Shown: positions 7,970 to 15,868, numbered from the stretch's first letter. The stretch: 17,720 bases of DNA from Burkholderiales bacterium (GCA_947456845.1 CANGUJ010000025.1:1-17720); one strand, 5' to 3'. Translations and numbers: made by a program. The notes: a model not told the origin generated them from the sequence alone.

Positions 7970-8578
7970 ATGAGCCGAGAGGCGCCAAGCCTGGGTGCAG
8001 GCGAGGCGATACATGGAGCTGCGTCTGGCGCGCCGCCAGGGAGTGACAGGATTTACACGGACGATTCCGCAGCGCTGGTCGCGCTGATACCTCGCCTGCG
8101 TCGATACGCGCGCGCCCTTACCGGCGATCGTCCGCGCGCTGACGACCTGGTTCAGGACACGCTCGAGCGCGCCATCGCGAAATGGTCGCTCTGGCGGCCC
8201 GGAACCGACCTGCGGGCCTGGCTTTTCACCATCATGCACAACGTGTTCGTCAATCAGGCGCGCCGCTCCGCGCGGGATGCGGTGCCTACCGACCCGCAGG
8301 TCCTGGCCGAACTCGACCTGACCGACGCGGCGGCGGCCGATTCGCTGGTGCAGCTCAACGGTATCGAGCGGGCGCTGGCGCGCCTGCCGGAAGAACAACG
8401 CGAAGTCCTGTTGCTGGTGTCGCTGGAAGGCTTGTCGTATGACGAAGTCGCGCACACCCTGGGCGTGCCCGCCGGTACCGTGATGTCCCGTCTCTCGCGC
8501 GGCCGCGCGCGCATGGCGGCGCTGCTTGAAGGCGAAGAATCGCATGATGCAGGCAGGCGACTGAAGGTGATCAAATGA
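7970..8578 (+). CDS. ECF (group IV) RNA polymerase sigma factor
   Basis: A 202-residue sigma-70 family protein with only regions 2 and 4. Region 2 spans about residues 43-100: RRYARALTGDRPRADDLVQDTLERA binds core polymerase, and RAWLFTIMHNVFVNQARR covers 2.3-2.4, the -10 reader. Region 4 spans about 133-183 (LARLPEEQREVLLLVSLEGLSYDEVAHTLGVPAGTVMSRLSRGRARM), a helix-turn-helix that reads the -35. The first 30 residues are an extra, poorly conserved extension. The ATG at 7970 is the only clear start, and its ribosome binding site is weak (GGA 5 bases upstream). The stop overlaps the anti-sigma start by ATGA, so the two are coupled. The activating signal is unknown. Confidence 0.94.
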   Translation: MSREAPSLGAGEAIHGAASGAPPGSDRIYTDDSAALVALIPRLRRYARALTGDRPRADDLVQDTLERAIAKWSLWRPGTDLRAWLFTIMHNVFVNQARRSARDAVPTDPQVLAELDLTDAAAADSLVQLNGIERALARLPEEQREVLLLVSLEGLSYDEVAHTLGVPAGTVMSRLSRGRARMAALLEGEESHDAGRRLKVIK

Positions 8579-9384
8579 CTTTCACCGAAACCGACATTCA
8601 TCGCCTGATCGACGGCGAACTCACGCCGGAAGATGCGGCGCAAGTCTCCGCCTGGGTAGAAGCCGACGCGACTCGCAGGGCGCAGGCGGACGCGTATCGC
8701 CTGCAGGCCGCGTTGCTGCATGTCCGGTTCGATGCCCTGCTGAACGAACCCGTGCCGCCGCGCCTGCTCGCCGCCGCGCAGGTCAGGCCTGCCGCCAATG
8801 ACTGGCGTTTCATGCGGGTGGCCGGGCAGGCGCTGTTCGCCCTGGTGTGCATGGGCATCGGCTGGGCAGGTCATCTCTGGCTGGGCGGCAGTGCAACGCC
8901 CGGCACCAGCATCAACGCCGGGCTGCCGCAGCGTGCCGCTGTTGCGCATGCCGTCTACGCGCCCGAGGTGCGTCATCCGGTGGAAGTCGGGGCGGACCAG
9001 GAAGCCCATCTGGTGCAATGGCTGTCCAAACGCCTGTCCGTGCCGGTGCGCGCGCCGGGGCTTGCGCGCCACGGCTTTCGCCTGGTGGGTGGGCGCCTGC
9101 TGCCCGGCGACGACCGCCCGGTGGCGCAGTTCATGTACCAAAACGACGCAGGCAAGCGCCTTACCCTGTACGTGCTGAGCATGCCGCGAGTGCATACCGC
9201 GGCGGCCCGCCAGGCGACCGAATCGGCGTTCCGTTTCGAGCGGGTCGGTACGGTCAACGTGTTCCACTGGACCGACGACACGCGTGGCTACGCCCTGTCC
9301 GGAGAACTATCTCGGGAGGAACTCCTGCCGATCGCGCGCACCGTCTACGACGATCTGGAAGCCAAGGAGAGCAAGGGCGGCTGA
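8575..9384 (+). CDS. Membrane anti-sigma factor
   Basis: A 269-residue single-pass membrane protein encoded directly after the ECF sigma factor with a 4-base ATGA overlap and a GAAGGTG ribosome binding site inside the sigma gene. The N-terminus (TDIHRLIDGELTPEDAAQVSAWVEAD) resembles cytoplasmic anti-sigma domains. Residues about 80-104 (FMRVAGQALFALVCMGIGWAG) form one membrane helix, and the rest would lie in the periplasm as a sensor domain. The usual zinc anti-sigma motif (His and two Cys) is missing: the only cysteine, Cys92, is in the membrane helix. It therefore belongs to the non-zinc type and is more likely to respond by proteolysis or conformational change than by thiol oxidation. The signal is unknown. 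Confidence 0.85.
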   Translation: MTFTETDIHRLIDGELTPEDAAQVSAWVEADATRRAQADAYRLQAALLHVRFDALLNEPVPPRLLAAAQVRPAANDWRFMRVAGQALFALVCMGIGWAGHLWLGGSATPGTSINAGLPQRAAVAHAVYAPEVRHPVEVGADQEAHLVQWLSKRLSVPVRAPGLARHGFRLVGGRLLPGDDRPVAQFMYQNDAGKRLTLYVLSMPRVHTAAARQATESAFRFERVGTVNVFHWTDDTRGYALSGELSREELLPIARTVYDDLEAKESKGG

Positions 9385-9482
9385 TCGCCCCGCGCCTCGC
9401 CCTCCAGCGCATGCGTCTGCGAACACGGCCGCCAGAGCGCGCAATCGCATCACGCGCCGTCGGCGCAATATCGTTTTGCCGC

Positions 9483-9503
9483 GTCCGGGCTTCAAGCCGG
9501 GAC
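9483..9503. other. Hairpin in the convergent gap
   Basis: The 279-base stretch between the anti-sigma stop and the hyuB stop (9385-9663) holds no convincing gene. Its clearest structure is a GC-rich stem (GTCCGGGC paired with GCCGGGAC, one mismatch, TTCAA loop). It could help to end transcription of either converging unit, but no T-run follows on either strand. A short repeated CGGCGAAGCG also occurs just to its right. Confidence 0.25.
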
Positions 9504-9663
9504 ACTGGCCGGCGAAGCGCCGCTGCGGCGAAGCGTCCCTGGCCGTGCCTGTGCCGAACCGGCTCAGAGCGGGCCGCGCCAGGGCGCTACCGGACCTTCA
9601 GCGACCGCGCCTTCTGCCGGGAGGCGCCATCCCTGCTCCTGACGGGGGCCACGGCGCCGCCGT

Positions 9664-11361
9664 TCAAGGCAGCACTACGCCAAACACCCGCTCCGCCTGT
9701 TCGCGCGTGTAGTAGCCGCGCATGATGTCGCGTTCGATCTGCGCCACCGGGCGCTGGGTTGGCGTGCCATAACCACCGCCGCCCGGCGTCGACACTTCGA
9801 TCACGTCGCCCACGCCCAGCGCGATGCCCTGGTCTTTCGACAGATGCGGCGGCACATAGGGCTGGCCGTCGCGCAGGATGCGCACGCGATTCACGCCGCC
9901 GTCTTTGCCGCCGATGGCGCCTTGCGGGCCGGTGCGACCGTGGTCCATCACCATCGAGGCGACGGCCTCGCCGCGACGGATGCGGATCTTGTAGTTGACG
10001 CCGAAGCCGCCGCGATGCTCGCCTGCGCCGCCCGACCCTTCGTTGAGCGAGAACTCCTCGAACAGGATGGGGTAGCGCTGCTCCATGATCTCCACCGGCG
10101 TGGTCTTGGAGATGCCGATGGTCGAGCAGCCGTTGGAGATGCCGTCGCCGTGCGGGTTGCCGCCGTAGCCGCCACCGGAGATTACGTACATCACGTAGGA
10201 CTGGCCGGTCTTGGGGTCGGTGCCGCCCACGCCCAGGTTGCCGCTGGTGCCGGCGGGCGCGGCGAACAGCTGTTCCGGGATGGCCCGGGATAGGGCCGCG
10301 AACACCGCTTCGGCGATGCGCTGGCTCACCTCGGCGGCGCAACCGGACACCGGGCGCGGGTACTTGGCGTAAAGGAAGGTATCGTGCGGCTCGACGATCT
10401 CGAGCGGCGCGAAGGTGCCGGCGTTGATCGGCACTTCCGGGAACACGTGCTTGACGGCCAGATAGATGGATGACTTGGTGGTGGCGATCACGCTGTTCAT
10501 CGGGCCGCGGCAGGGCGGCGAGGAACCGCTCATGTCGAAACGCAGCGCGGCGTCCTCCAGGCCGCCTGACTTGGTGATCTTCATGCGGATCACCAGCGGT
10601 TCATTGACGACGCCGTCGGAATCGACGAAGGCCTGGCCTTCATAGCTGCCGTCGGGAATGGCGGCGATCTTGGCGCGCATTTGCGCAGCGGCGCGGCGTT
10701 TCAGTTCGGCAATGCCATTGTCGACCGTGTCGGCGCCGTAGCGGTCCAACAGGGCCGCGAGGCGCTTTTCGCCATTGGCAAGGGCCGCCGCCTGCGCCTT
10801 GATGTCACCGATGCGCTGGTCGGCCACGCGGATGTTCGAGAGGATGATCGACATGATCTCGTCGTCGAGCATGCCCTTCTTGTAGAGCTTCACCGGCGGC
10901 AGGCGCAGGCCCTCCTGCTCGACTTCCGTCGCATTGGCGGAAAACCCACCCGGCACCATGCCGCCGGTGTCCGGCCAGTGGCCCGTGTTGGCCAGCCAGC
11001 ACCACAGCCTGCCCTTGTAGAAGAACGGTTTGACGAACTTCACGTCCATCAGGTGAGTGCCACCCAGGTAGGGGTCATTGACGATGAACACGTCGCCGTC
11101 GTCAAGCGCGATGCCGCGCGCCTTGATGCGCTCGATCACCGCCTGCACCGAAAACTGCATGGTGCCCACGAACACCGGCAGCCCCATTTCGCCCTGGGCG
11201 ATGAGTTCGCCATTGTCGCGATGGTAGATGCCATCCGACCGGTCGAGCGCCTCGGAGATCACCGGCGAGAACGCGGCGCGCACGAAAGCCAGGTCCATCT
11301 CGTTGCACACCTGGTTCAGGCCGCTCTGAAGAACGGCAAGCGTGACGGGGTCAAGTGCCAT
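9664..11361 (-). CDS. hyuB: Hydantoinase B / oxoprolinase family protein
   Basis: The B subunit of an ATP-dependent hydantoinase/oxoprolinase-type cyclic amidase (PF02538 family), cytoplasmic, 565 residues, about the normal length. It begins MALDPVTLAVLQSGLNQVCNEMD. NDPYLGGTHLMDVKF (95-109) and NTGHWPDTGGMVPGGF (125-140) are the family's conserved metal- or substrate-site segments. SGGGYGGNPHGDGIS and the C-terminal STPGGGGYGTP, followed by the IERDIMRGYYTREQAE tail, are also typical. The frame is open far upstream, but the ATG at 11359-11361 is the family start, 7 bases after the preceding gene. HyuB works with HyuA, here separated from it by a small two-domain gene. The substrate (hydantoin, 5-oxoproline, N-methylhydantoin or another) cannot be told from sequence alone. 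Confidence 0.93.
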   Translation of the reverse strand: MALDPVTLAVLQSGLNQVCNEMDLAFVRAAFSPVISEALDRSDGIYHRDNGELIAQGEMGLPVFVGTMQFSVQAVIERIKARGIALDDGDVFIVNDPYLGGTHLMDVKFVKPFFYKGRLWCWLANTGHWPDTGGMVPGGFSANATEVEQEGLRLPPVKLYKKGMLDDEIMSIILSNIRVADQRIGDIKAQAAALANGEKRLAALLDRYGADTVDNGIAELKRRAAAQMRAKIAAIPDGSYEGQAFVDSDGVVNEPLVIRMKITKSGGLEDAALRFDMSGSSPPCRGPMNSVIATTKSSIYLAVKHVFPEVPINAGTFAPLEIVEPHDTFLYAKYPRPVSGCAAEVSQRIAEAVFAALSRAIPEQLFAAPAGTSGNLGVGGTDPKTGQSYVMYVISGGGYGGNPHGDGISNGCSTIGISKTTPVEIMEQRYPILFEEFSLNEGSGGAGEHRGGFGVNYKIRIRRGEAVASMVMDHGRTGPQGAIGGKDGGVNRVRILRDGQPYVPPHLSKDQGIALGVGDVIEVSTPGGGGYGTPTQRPVAQIERDIMRGYYTREQAERVFGVVLP

Positions 11362-11368
11362 GGCGTGC

Positions 11369-12016
11369 TCAGTCGTAGGCGAGGTAGGTCCGCACCAGGC
11401 GCGGGACGTCTCCCTGCAGTTCGCGGATGCGTTTGGTCCAGGGGGTGGAGACGGCCGCCTGCCAGTCCGGGTGGGAGCGCACCTCCGGCCCGGCCAGGTC
11501 GTACAGCGCCACATAGCGCGGCTTGCCGGCCGGGTCGAAAAAGCGCCGCGCGCGCAGCACCCCGGGCACCTTGCTGATGAGCGGCACATGCTCCTCGTCG
11601 TACCAGCGGTTGAATTCTTCCTCGTGCTCGGCCGGGATGTCGCCTAGCGAGATGAACAGCGCACGGGCGGCGTCGTGCGAGGGTTCCGGCATGCTGTCGT
11701 GGGCACGTCCGGTCTCGCGCGGGGCCCAGCGCCGGAACACCACCGCGCTGCCCAGGCAGCGCTTGCTCCAGGGCGTGAAGTTGTCGCCCACATGCGCCAT
11801 GTACTCCGGCGTGGTGAGCGCCTCGGGGGATTCGAGTTCATAAGTGGCCAGGTACTTGCCGTCGCCGGGTTTGCCATCGGCATAGGTCCAGCGCCGCGAG
11901 GAGATGAATCCGGTAATGCTGTTGCGCTCCGGAATGTGCTCGGTGTCGTACCAGGCGTTGAATTCTTCCTCCATCCCGGGCGGAGGTTCGGTCATGGTGA
12001 GCAGCAGGCCGCGCAT
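11369..12016 (-). CDS. Tandem two-domain dimeric alpha/beta-barrel-like protein
   Basis: A 215-residue cytoplasmic protein made of two similar halves, about residues 3-95 and 119-207. Both halves share the pattern EEEFNxWYDxEHxP, then GxxxxRR, GKP, YxAxYxL, PE and TPWxKR. This looks like the ferredoxin-like, dimeric alpha/beta-barrel (DABB/EthD-like) fold, whose members pair two such units. The tandem arrangement could make the pair within one chain. The ATG at 12014-12016 is chosen because the domain starts there and hyuA ends 5 bases earlier; the longer open frame only shadows hyuA. It lies between hyuA and hyuB with gaps of 5 and 7 bases, so it is surely cotranscribed. A role as an accessory subunit or as an enzyme for the hydantoinase product is inference; no catalytic residues could be assigned. 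Confidence 0.8.
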   Translation of the reverse strand: MRGLLLTMTEPPPGMEEEFNAWYDTEHIPERNSITGFISSRRWTYADGKPGDGKYLATYELESPEALTTPEYMAHVGDNFTPWSKRCLGSAVVFRRWAPRETGRAHDSMPEPSHDAARALFISLGDIPAEHEEEFNRWYDEEHVPLISKVPGVLRARRFFDPAGKPRYVALYDLAGPEVRSHPDWQAAVSTPWTKRIRELQGDVPRLVRTYLAYD

Positions 12017-12021
12017 GGGTT

Positions 12022-14052
12022 CTAGACTTTCAGGATGAGGTTGCCGACGGCGTCCAGTGTGACGGACGCGCCGGGTTCGACCACGGTGGTGCAGTCGAGT
12101 TGTTCGACGATCGCCGGGCCGCTGAATTGTGCGCCCTCGGGCAGAAGTTCGCGTCGGTAGATCGGCGTATCCACCCAGCCGCCGGCAAACCAGACCGCGC
12201 GCCGGGCGCTTTCGGCTTCCTTGAGGGTGGCCTTGGGCGTCGCCGCGGCGATCGCCTTGAGCGACACCGGCCTGCGCCGCCCGATCACCGCGGTGTGCAG
12301 GTTCACCAGCACCGGGCGGATTTCCTTCAACTCCACGCCGAAGCGCTGCCAGTAGGCGGCCTCGAACAGGGCGCGCAATTGCGCCGGCGAGATCGCCGGA
12401 TCGGGAACCGCCACCGAGAGGATGTGGCTCTGCCCCTGGAACTGCATGTCGGCGCTGTGCACGGCCTCGATGCGCTCGACTTCCACCCGCTCGCGCGCAA
12501 TCGTCGCCCGGCCGGCCTCGACCTGCGCGGCGAACACCTGGGCCATCGCGCCCTCCTCGAGCGCGCCGAGCGGCCGGTTGATGGTGCGCACATAGTCGTG
12601 CCGAACATCGGCCACCGTGCATCCCAGCGCGTTGGTGAGACCCGGCCGCGCGGGAATGAGCACCTTCGGGATCGCCAGTTCGCGCGCCAGCGCGCATGCG
12701 TGCAAAGGCCCGGCGCCGCCGAAGGCGAACAGGGCGAAATCGCGCGGATCGTGGCCGCGGGCCAAGGACACCATGCGGATCGCGCCGGCCATCTTGTCGT
12801 TGGCAATGGTCAGGATGGCGGCGGCGGCGGCATCGGCATCGAGCCCGAGCGGGCGGCCAACGTGCTCGACCACGAGCTCACGCACCCGCTCGATCGAGAC
12901 TGGATGGGCCACCGACAGAAGCTTGCCCGGGTTCAGGCGGCCGAGCACCAGGTTGGCGTCGGTGATGGTGGGACGCAGTCCGCCGCGGGCGTAGCAGATC
13001 GGGCCGGGCGTGGCGCCGGCGCTCTCCGGGCCCACATGCAGCATGCCGGAAGCGTCCACATAGGCAAGCGAGCCGCCGCCGGCGCCGATGGTGTGCACGT
13101 CCACCATGGGCACATGGATGGGCATGGCGTATTCGAGTTCGAGTTCGCTGGAGACCGAGGGCAGGCCGCCCTGGATCAGCGCCACATCGGTCGAGGTGCC
13201 GCCCATGTCGTAGGTGATGAGATTGGGCTCGCCGGATTGCACGCCGGTGTAAGCCGCGGCGATCACCCCCGAGGCCGGGCCGGACATCACGGTATTGACC
13301 GCATGCTCGGCCACGATGGCGGAGGCCACTGTGCCGCCATTGCCCTGCATGACCAGCAGCTCCTTGGCGAAGCCGCGCCCCTTCAACTCCGTAACCAGGC
13401 GGTCGATGTAGCGCGCGAGCACCGGCTGCACGGCGGCATTCACCGCGGCGGTGACACCGCGCTCGTATTCGCGGTATTCCGACACCACCGTGTGGCCGGC
13501 GGTGACGAAATCGTTGGGCCATAGCTCGCGCACGATCTGCGTCGCCCGCGTCTCGTGGGCCGGATTGATGTAGCTGTGCAGGAAATGGATCACCACCGCC
13601 TCGCAGCCGGCGGCCACCAGGGCGCGCGCCGCGGCGGCCACGCCGGCTTCGTCCAGCGGGGTCAGCACGGCGCCTTCGGCGTCCATGCGCTCGGCCACCT
13701 CCATGCGCAGTTCGCGCGGGATCAGCGGCACGAACGTGCCTGTGAGCCCGTACGCCGACGGCCGGGTGCGCCGCCCGAGTTCGAGCACGTCGCGGAACCC
13801 GCGCGTGGTGATCAGGCCCACCTTCGCGATCTTGCGCTCCAGCATCGCGTTGGTGGTGGTGGTGGTGCCGTGGATGATGGCGGCCAGCCCGGCCGGGTCC
13901 GCGCCGGCGGATTCGACCGCCGCCAGCACGCCGAAAGCCTGGTTCTCCACCGTGGTGGGCACCTTGGCCAGCCGGACTTCGCCGCTGACGTCGTCGACCA
14001 GAATCAGGTCGGTAAAGGTGCCGCCGACGTCAATGCCTGCAAGTTTGCTCAT
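12022..14052 (-). CDS. hyuA: Hydantoinase A / oxoprolinase family protein
   Basis: The ATP-binding A subunit of an ATP-dependent cyclic amidase (HyuA/OplA family), 676 residues, full length. It has the actin-like ATPase motifs: GIDVGGTFTDLIL (6-18), IHGTTTTTNAMLERK (60-74), VMSGPASG (255-262), YDMGGTSTDVALI (281-293) and GAGGGSLAYVD (323-333). FAFGGAGPLHA and the ALGCTVADVRHDYVRT region, with a hydantoinase A C-terminal domain, follow. It would phosphorylate or activate a ring-amide substrate for hydrolysis together with HyuB. The ATG at 14050-14052 has an AAGGG ribosome binding site about 7 bases upstream. The site lies next to the stop of the Doc toxin gene, only 10 bases away, so transcription may be shared with the toxin-antitoxin pair. 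Confidence 0.94.
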   Translation of the reverse strand: MSKLAGIDVGGTFTDLILVDDVSGEVRLAKVPTTVENQAFGVLAAVESAGADPAGLAAIIHGTTTTTNAMLERKIAKVGLITTRGFRDVLELGRRTRPSAYGLTGTFVPLIPRELRMEVAERMDAEGAVLTPLDEAGVAAAARALVAAGCEAVVIHFLHSYINPAHETRATQIVRELWPNDFVTAGHTVVSEYREYERGVTAAVNAAVQPVLARYIDRLVTELKGRGFAKELLVMQGNGGTVASAIVAEHAVNTVMSGPASGVIAAAYTGVQSGEPNLITYDMGGTSTDVALIQGGLPSVSSELELEYAMPIHVPMVDVHTIGAGGGSLAYVDASGMLHVGPESAGATPGPICYARGGLRPTITDANLVLGRLNPGKLLSVAHPVSIERVRELVVEHVGRPLGLDADAAAAAILTIANDKMAGAIRMVSLARGHDPRDFALFAFGGAGPLHACALARELAIPKVLIPARPGLTNALGCTVADVRHDYVRTINRPLGALEEGAMAQVFAAQVEAGRATIARERVEVERIEAVHSADMQFQGQSHILSVAVPDPAISPAQLRALFEAAYWQRFGVELKEIRPVLVNLHTAVIGRRRPVSLKAIAAATPKATLKEAESARRAVWFAGGWVDTPIYRRELLPEGAQFSGPAIVEQLDCTTVVEPGASVTLDAVGNLILKV

Positions 14053-14062
14053 TCGCCGCCCT

Positions 14063-14443
14063 TCAAAGCTCGCGTATCAAGGGCCGGAACATCGTCTCCA
14101 GTTCGGCAAGCTGAAATTTTCCGCTTTCGAAAAGCCCAATCATCCTTCGATATATCTTCATCGCATCACCATCGATGATCCAACCATTGATGCGCAGAAA
14201 CGCGTACATCGCCGCGAATGCGATCCGCTTGTTGCCGTCGATGAACGGATGACTGATCGCGAGGCTCTCCAGCAGCGCGCACGCCTCCCAGACAATGTCA
14301 TCGTAGTAGCCGCTCCGCGGACGGAAAAGCGCGGATTCAAGCGCACCCATATCACGAACGCCATGCGCGCCGCCATGACGCGCGACCAAGCGTCCATGAA
14401 GATCCAGGGCATCCGCTATCGTCAGATAGTCCCGTTCAGCCAT
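14063..14443 (-). CDS. doc: Doc/Fic-family toxin of a type II toxin-antitoxin pair
   Basis: A 126-residue Fic-fold protein of the Doc (death on curing) group. The active motif HPFIDGNKR (65-73) matches HxFx[D/N]GNKR; P1 Doc, a kinase that phosphorylates EF-Tu, has ANKR instead of GNKR. The N-terminus YLTIADALDLHGRLVARHGG and the segment GVRDMGALESALFRPRSGYY are characteristic of chromosomal Doc toxins. The length is normal and the active site is intact, so it may be functional. The ATG at 14441-14443 lies 9 bases after the antitoxin stop and has no good ribosome binding site, so translation likely depends on coupling to the antitoxin. hyuA follows after 10 bases. Whether it phosphorylates or adenylylates a target cannot be told from sequence. 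Confidence 0.92.
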   Translation of the reverse strand: MAERDYLTIADALDLHGRLVARHGGAHGVRDMGALESALFRPRSGYYDDIVWEACALLESLAISHPFIDGNKRIAFAAMYAFLRINGWIIDGDAMKIYRRMIGLFESGKFQLAELETMFRPLIREL

Positions 14444-14452
14444 CAGGGGGAT

Positions 14453-14689
14453 TTACTTGGCCAGCTCGGCGTACAGCTTGTCGAATTTCACGAGGCTTTC
14501 TTCATAAGCCGCGATCACATGCTTGCGTGCCCGCCCGCTTTGCTTGCGTTCCAGATAGTCGCGCATGGCTTCGTCCAGCAATGCCTGAAATTGCCGGCCT
14601 TCCTTGCGCGCCAGTTCCTTGAAGCCCTCCAGGACTTTTGGATCGGCCTGAGAAGCGAATTTCACTTTGGCAAGGTCATTGGCACCCAA
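14453..14689 (-). CDS. Ribbon-helix-helix antitoxin for the Doc toxin
   Basis: A 78-residue protein directly upstream of the toxin. Residues about 8-48 (KVKFASQADPKVLEGFKELARKEGRQFQALLDEAMRDYL) fit a ribbon-helix-helix DNA-binding domain: one beta strand and two helices. The charged C-terminal helix (HVIAAYEESLVKFDKLYAELAK) would bind and inhibit Doc. The start chosen is the TTG at 14687-14689 because GGAGGT lies about 5 bases upstream. The frame is open to another TTG at 14720-14722, and a GTG further in is a third option. An initiating TTG would lower translation. It probably represses its own promoter through the palindromes at 14722-14753. The family is clear from position and fold prediction; the exact antitoxin class is not named. 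Confidence 0.83.
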   Translation of the reverse strand: MGANDLAKVKFASQADPKVLEGFKELARKEGRQFQALLDEAMRDYLERKQSGRARKHVIAAYEESLVKFDKLYAELAK

Positions 14690-14721
14690 GATTACCTCCA
14701 AATCGACCACAACAAGAAACA

Positions 14722-14753
14722 ACTTGATGAATCAAGATGATACATCATCAAGT
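14722..14753. promoter_or_regulatory. Palindromic operator candidate of the toxin-antitoxin pair
   Basis: Nested inverted repeats lie 33 bases upstream of the antitoxin TTG. ACTTGATGA (14722-14730) pairs perfectly with TCATCAAGT (14745-14753). Inside are TTGAT-GA-ATCAA (14724-14735) and GATGAT-AC-ATCATC (14736-14749). Repeated TGATGA/TCATCA half-sites suit binding by several antitoxin dimers and autorepression. The segment is AT-rich compared with its surroundings. The promoter itself was not pinned down; TGTATCAT on the minus strand is a possible extended -10. The remaining gap to the Bug gene stop (14754-14905) shows nothing clear. Confidence 0.6.
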
Positions 14754-14905
14754 CGCCCCCTTCGGCAGATCCTGGCGAAGCGACGTCCAGGAAACCGGTT
14801 TGCGATTCGCAGATTCTCATGCATCCGCGCTGGTTAAAAGAACTTTTGCCTTATGCAAAGCGTAAGCAGCCCCTATACACGTCCCGACGACGGCTTGGAC
14901 ACGAC

Positions 14906-15868
14906 TCAGTTCTTCTCGATCCCGACTTCCTGCGCCGTCCTGCGCCAGGCGTCCAGCTGATCCTTGAGGATGACGCCCATTTCCTCCGGCGTGGAGCTTT
15001 GCAGTTGAAAAGCGATGCGATCGAGCGCTTCGCGGACGTCTGCACGCGCGCCCACCACCTTCATGGCAGCGGCCACCCGCTCGATTACCTCCGGCGGCAA
15101 TTTCGCCGGGCCGAACAGGCCGGCCCAGGGGCTGATGGTGAGCTTGCCCAGGCCTGCTTCGGCTCCGGTCGGGGCCTCCGGCGCCAACGGGCTGCGGGTT
15201 GGCAGCAAGGTGGCCAGCACGCGCAGCCTGCCCTCCTTGACCTGCGGCATGGCGCTGCCGGGCGTGCCGATCATCACTTGCACCCGCCCGGCGATGAGGT
15301 CGGCTGTCGCCGCCGCATCGCCCTTGTAGGGAATGTGCGCCATGTTGAGCTTTTCGATCGACGCCAGCTGCGCGGTGAAGAGGATGCTGGTGCCGTTGCC
15401 GGTGCCGTAATTGACCTTGCCGGGATTGGCGCGCACATAGGCGAGGAACTCGGCAACGTTCTTTGCCGGCAGGCTTTCGTGGACAAACACGAAGAAGCCG
15501 AACTTGCCAACCAGCGAGATCGGCGTGAACGCCGTGAGCGGGTCATAGGGCGGCTGCTTGCGCATGACCGGCGCGGCGTTGAGGCCGGTTGTCGTCGCCA
15601 ACAGCAAAGTGTACCCATCCGGAGGCGAGGTCTTGACGACGTCACCGGCAATCGCGCCATCGGCACCGCCCCGGTTGTCGATGATCAGGGTCTGGCCCAA
15701 CGCCTGGGAGAGCGCCTGCGTTACGGTGCGGGCAGCCAGATCGGCAGCCCCGCCGGCGGGAAAAGGCACAACAAGCCGGATCGGCCGGTTTGGATAGGGT
15801 TGCGCATCCGCGCCACGCGTCGCTGCGAAAAATACAAGAACCACCAACAGCCAGTGCAGTCTTTTCAT
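14906..15868 (-). CDS. Bug-family tripartite tricarboxylate transporter substrate-binding protein
   Basis: A 320-residue periplasmic solute-binding protein of the Bug/TctC family. Signal peptide residues 1-22 (MKRLHWLLVVLVFFAATRGADA) would be cut before Gln23. Family hallmarks are YPNRPIRLVVPFPAGGAADLAAR (25-47), the IIDNRGGADGAIAGDVV ligand loop, DGYTLLLATT, and VNYGTGNGTSILFTAQLASIEKLNMAHIPYKG. Then comes the GRVQVMIGTPGSAMPQVKEGRLRVLA stretch. The ATG at 15866-15868 has GGGAG 7 bases upstream. No TctA/TctB membrane genes are nearby; orphan Bug proteins are very common in Burkholderiales. Its place between LIV transporter genes and the hyu operon suggests it binds a related carboxylated or amide ligand, but this is inference. 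Confidence 0.94.
   Translation of the reverse strand: MKRLHWLLVVLVFFAATRGADAQPYPNRPIRLVVPFPAGGAADLAARTVTQALSQALGQTLIIDNRGGADGAIAGDVVKTSPPDGYTLLLATTTGLNAAPVMRKQPPYDPLTAFTPISLVGKFGFFVFVHESLPAKNVAEFLAYVRANPGKVNYGTGNGTSILFTAQLASIEKLNMAHIPYKGDAAATADLIAGRVQVMIGTPGSAMPQVKEGRLRVLATLLPTRSPLAPEAPTGAEAGLGKLTISPWAGLFGPAKLPPEVIERVAAAMKVVGARADVREALDRIAFQLQSSTPEEMGVILKDQLDAWRRTAQEVGIEKN

Noticed and set aside
11362..11589. N-terminal extension of HyuB
   Set aside because: It lies wholly over the end of the two-domain gene. The family N-terminus (MALDPVTLAV) starts at 11361.
12017..12697. N-terminal extension of the two-domain protein
   Set aside because: This part reads through the hyuA gene in another frame and is Arg/Gly-rich. 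The real domain begins at the ATG 5 bases after the hyuA stop.
12100..13524. Long plus-strand frame opposite hyuA
   Set aside because: It is the antisense shadow of hyuA, whose ATPase motifs are intact. The product is low-complexity His/Arg/Gly-rich with no family features.
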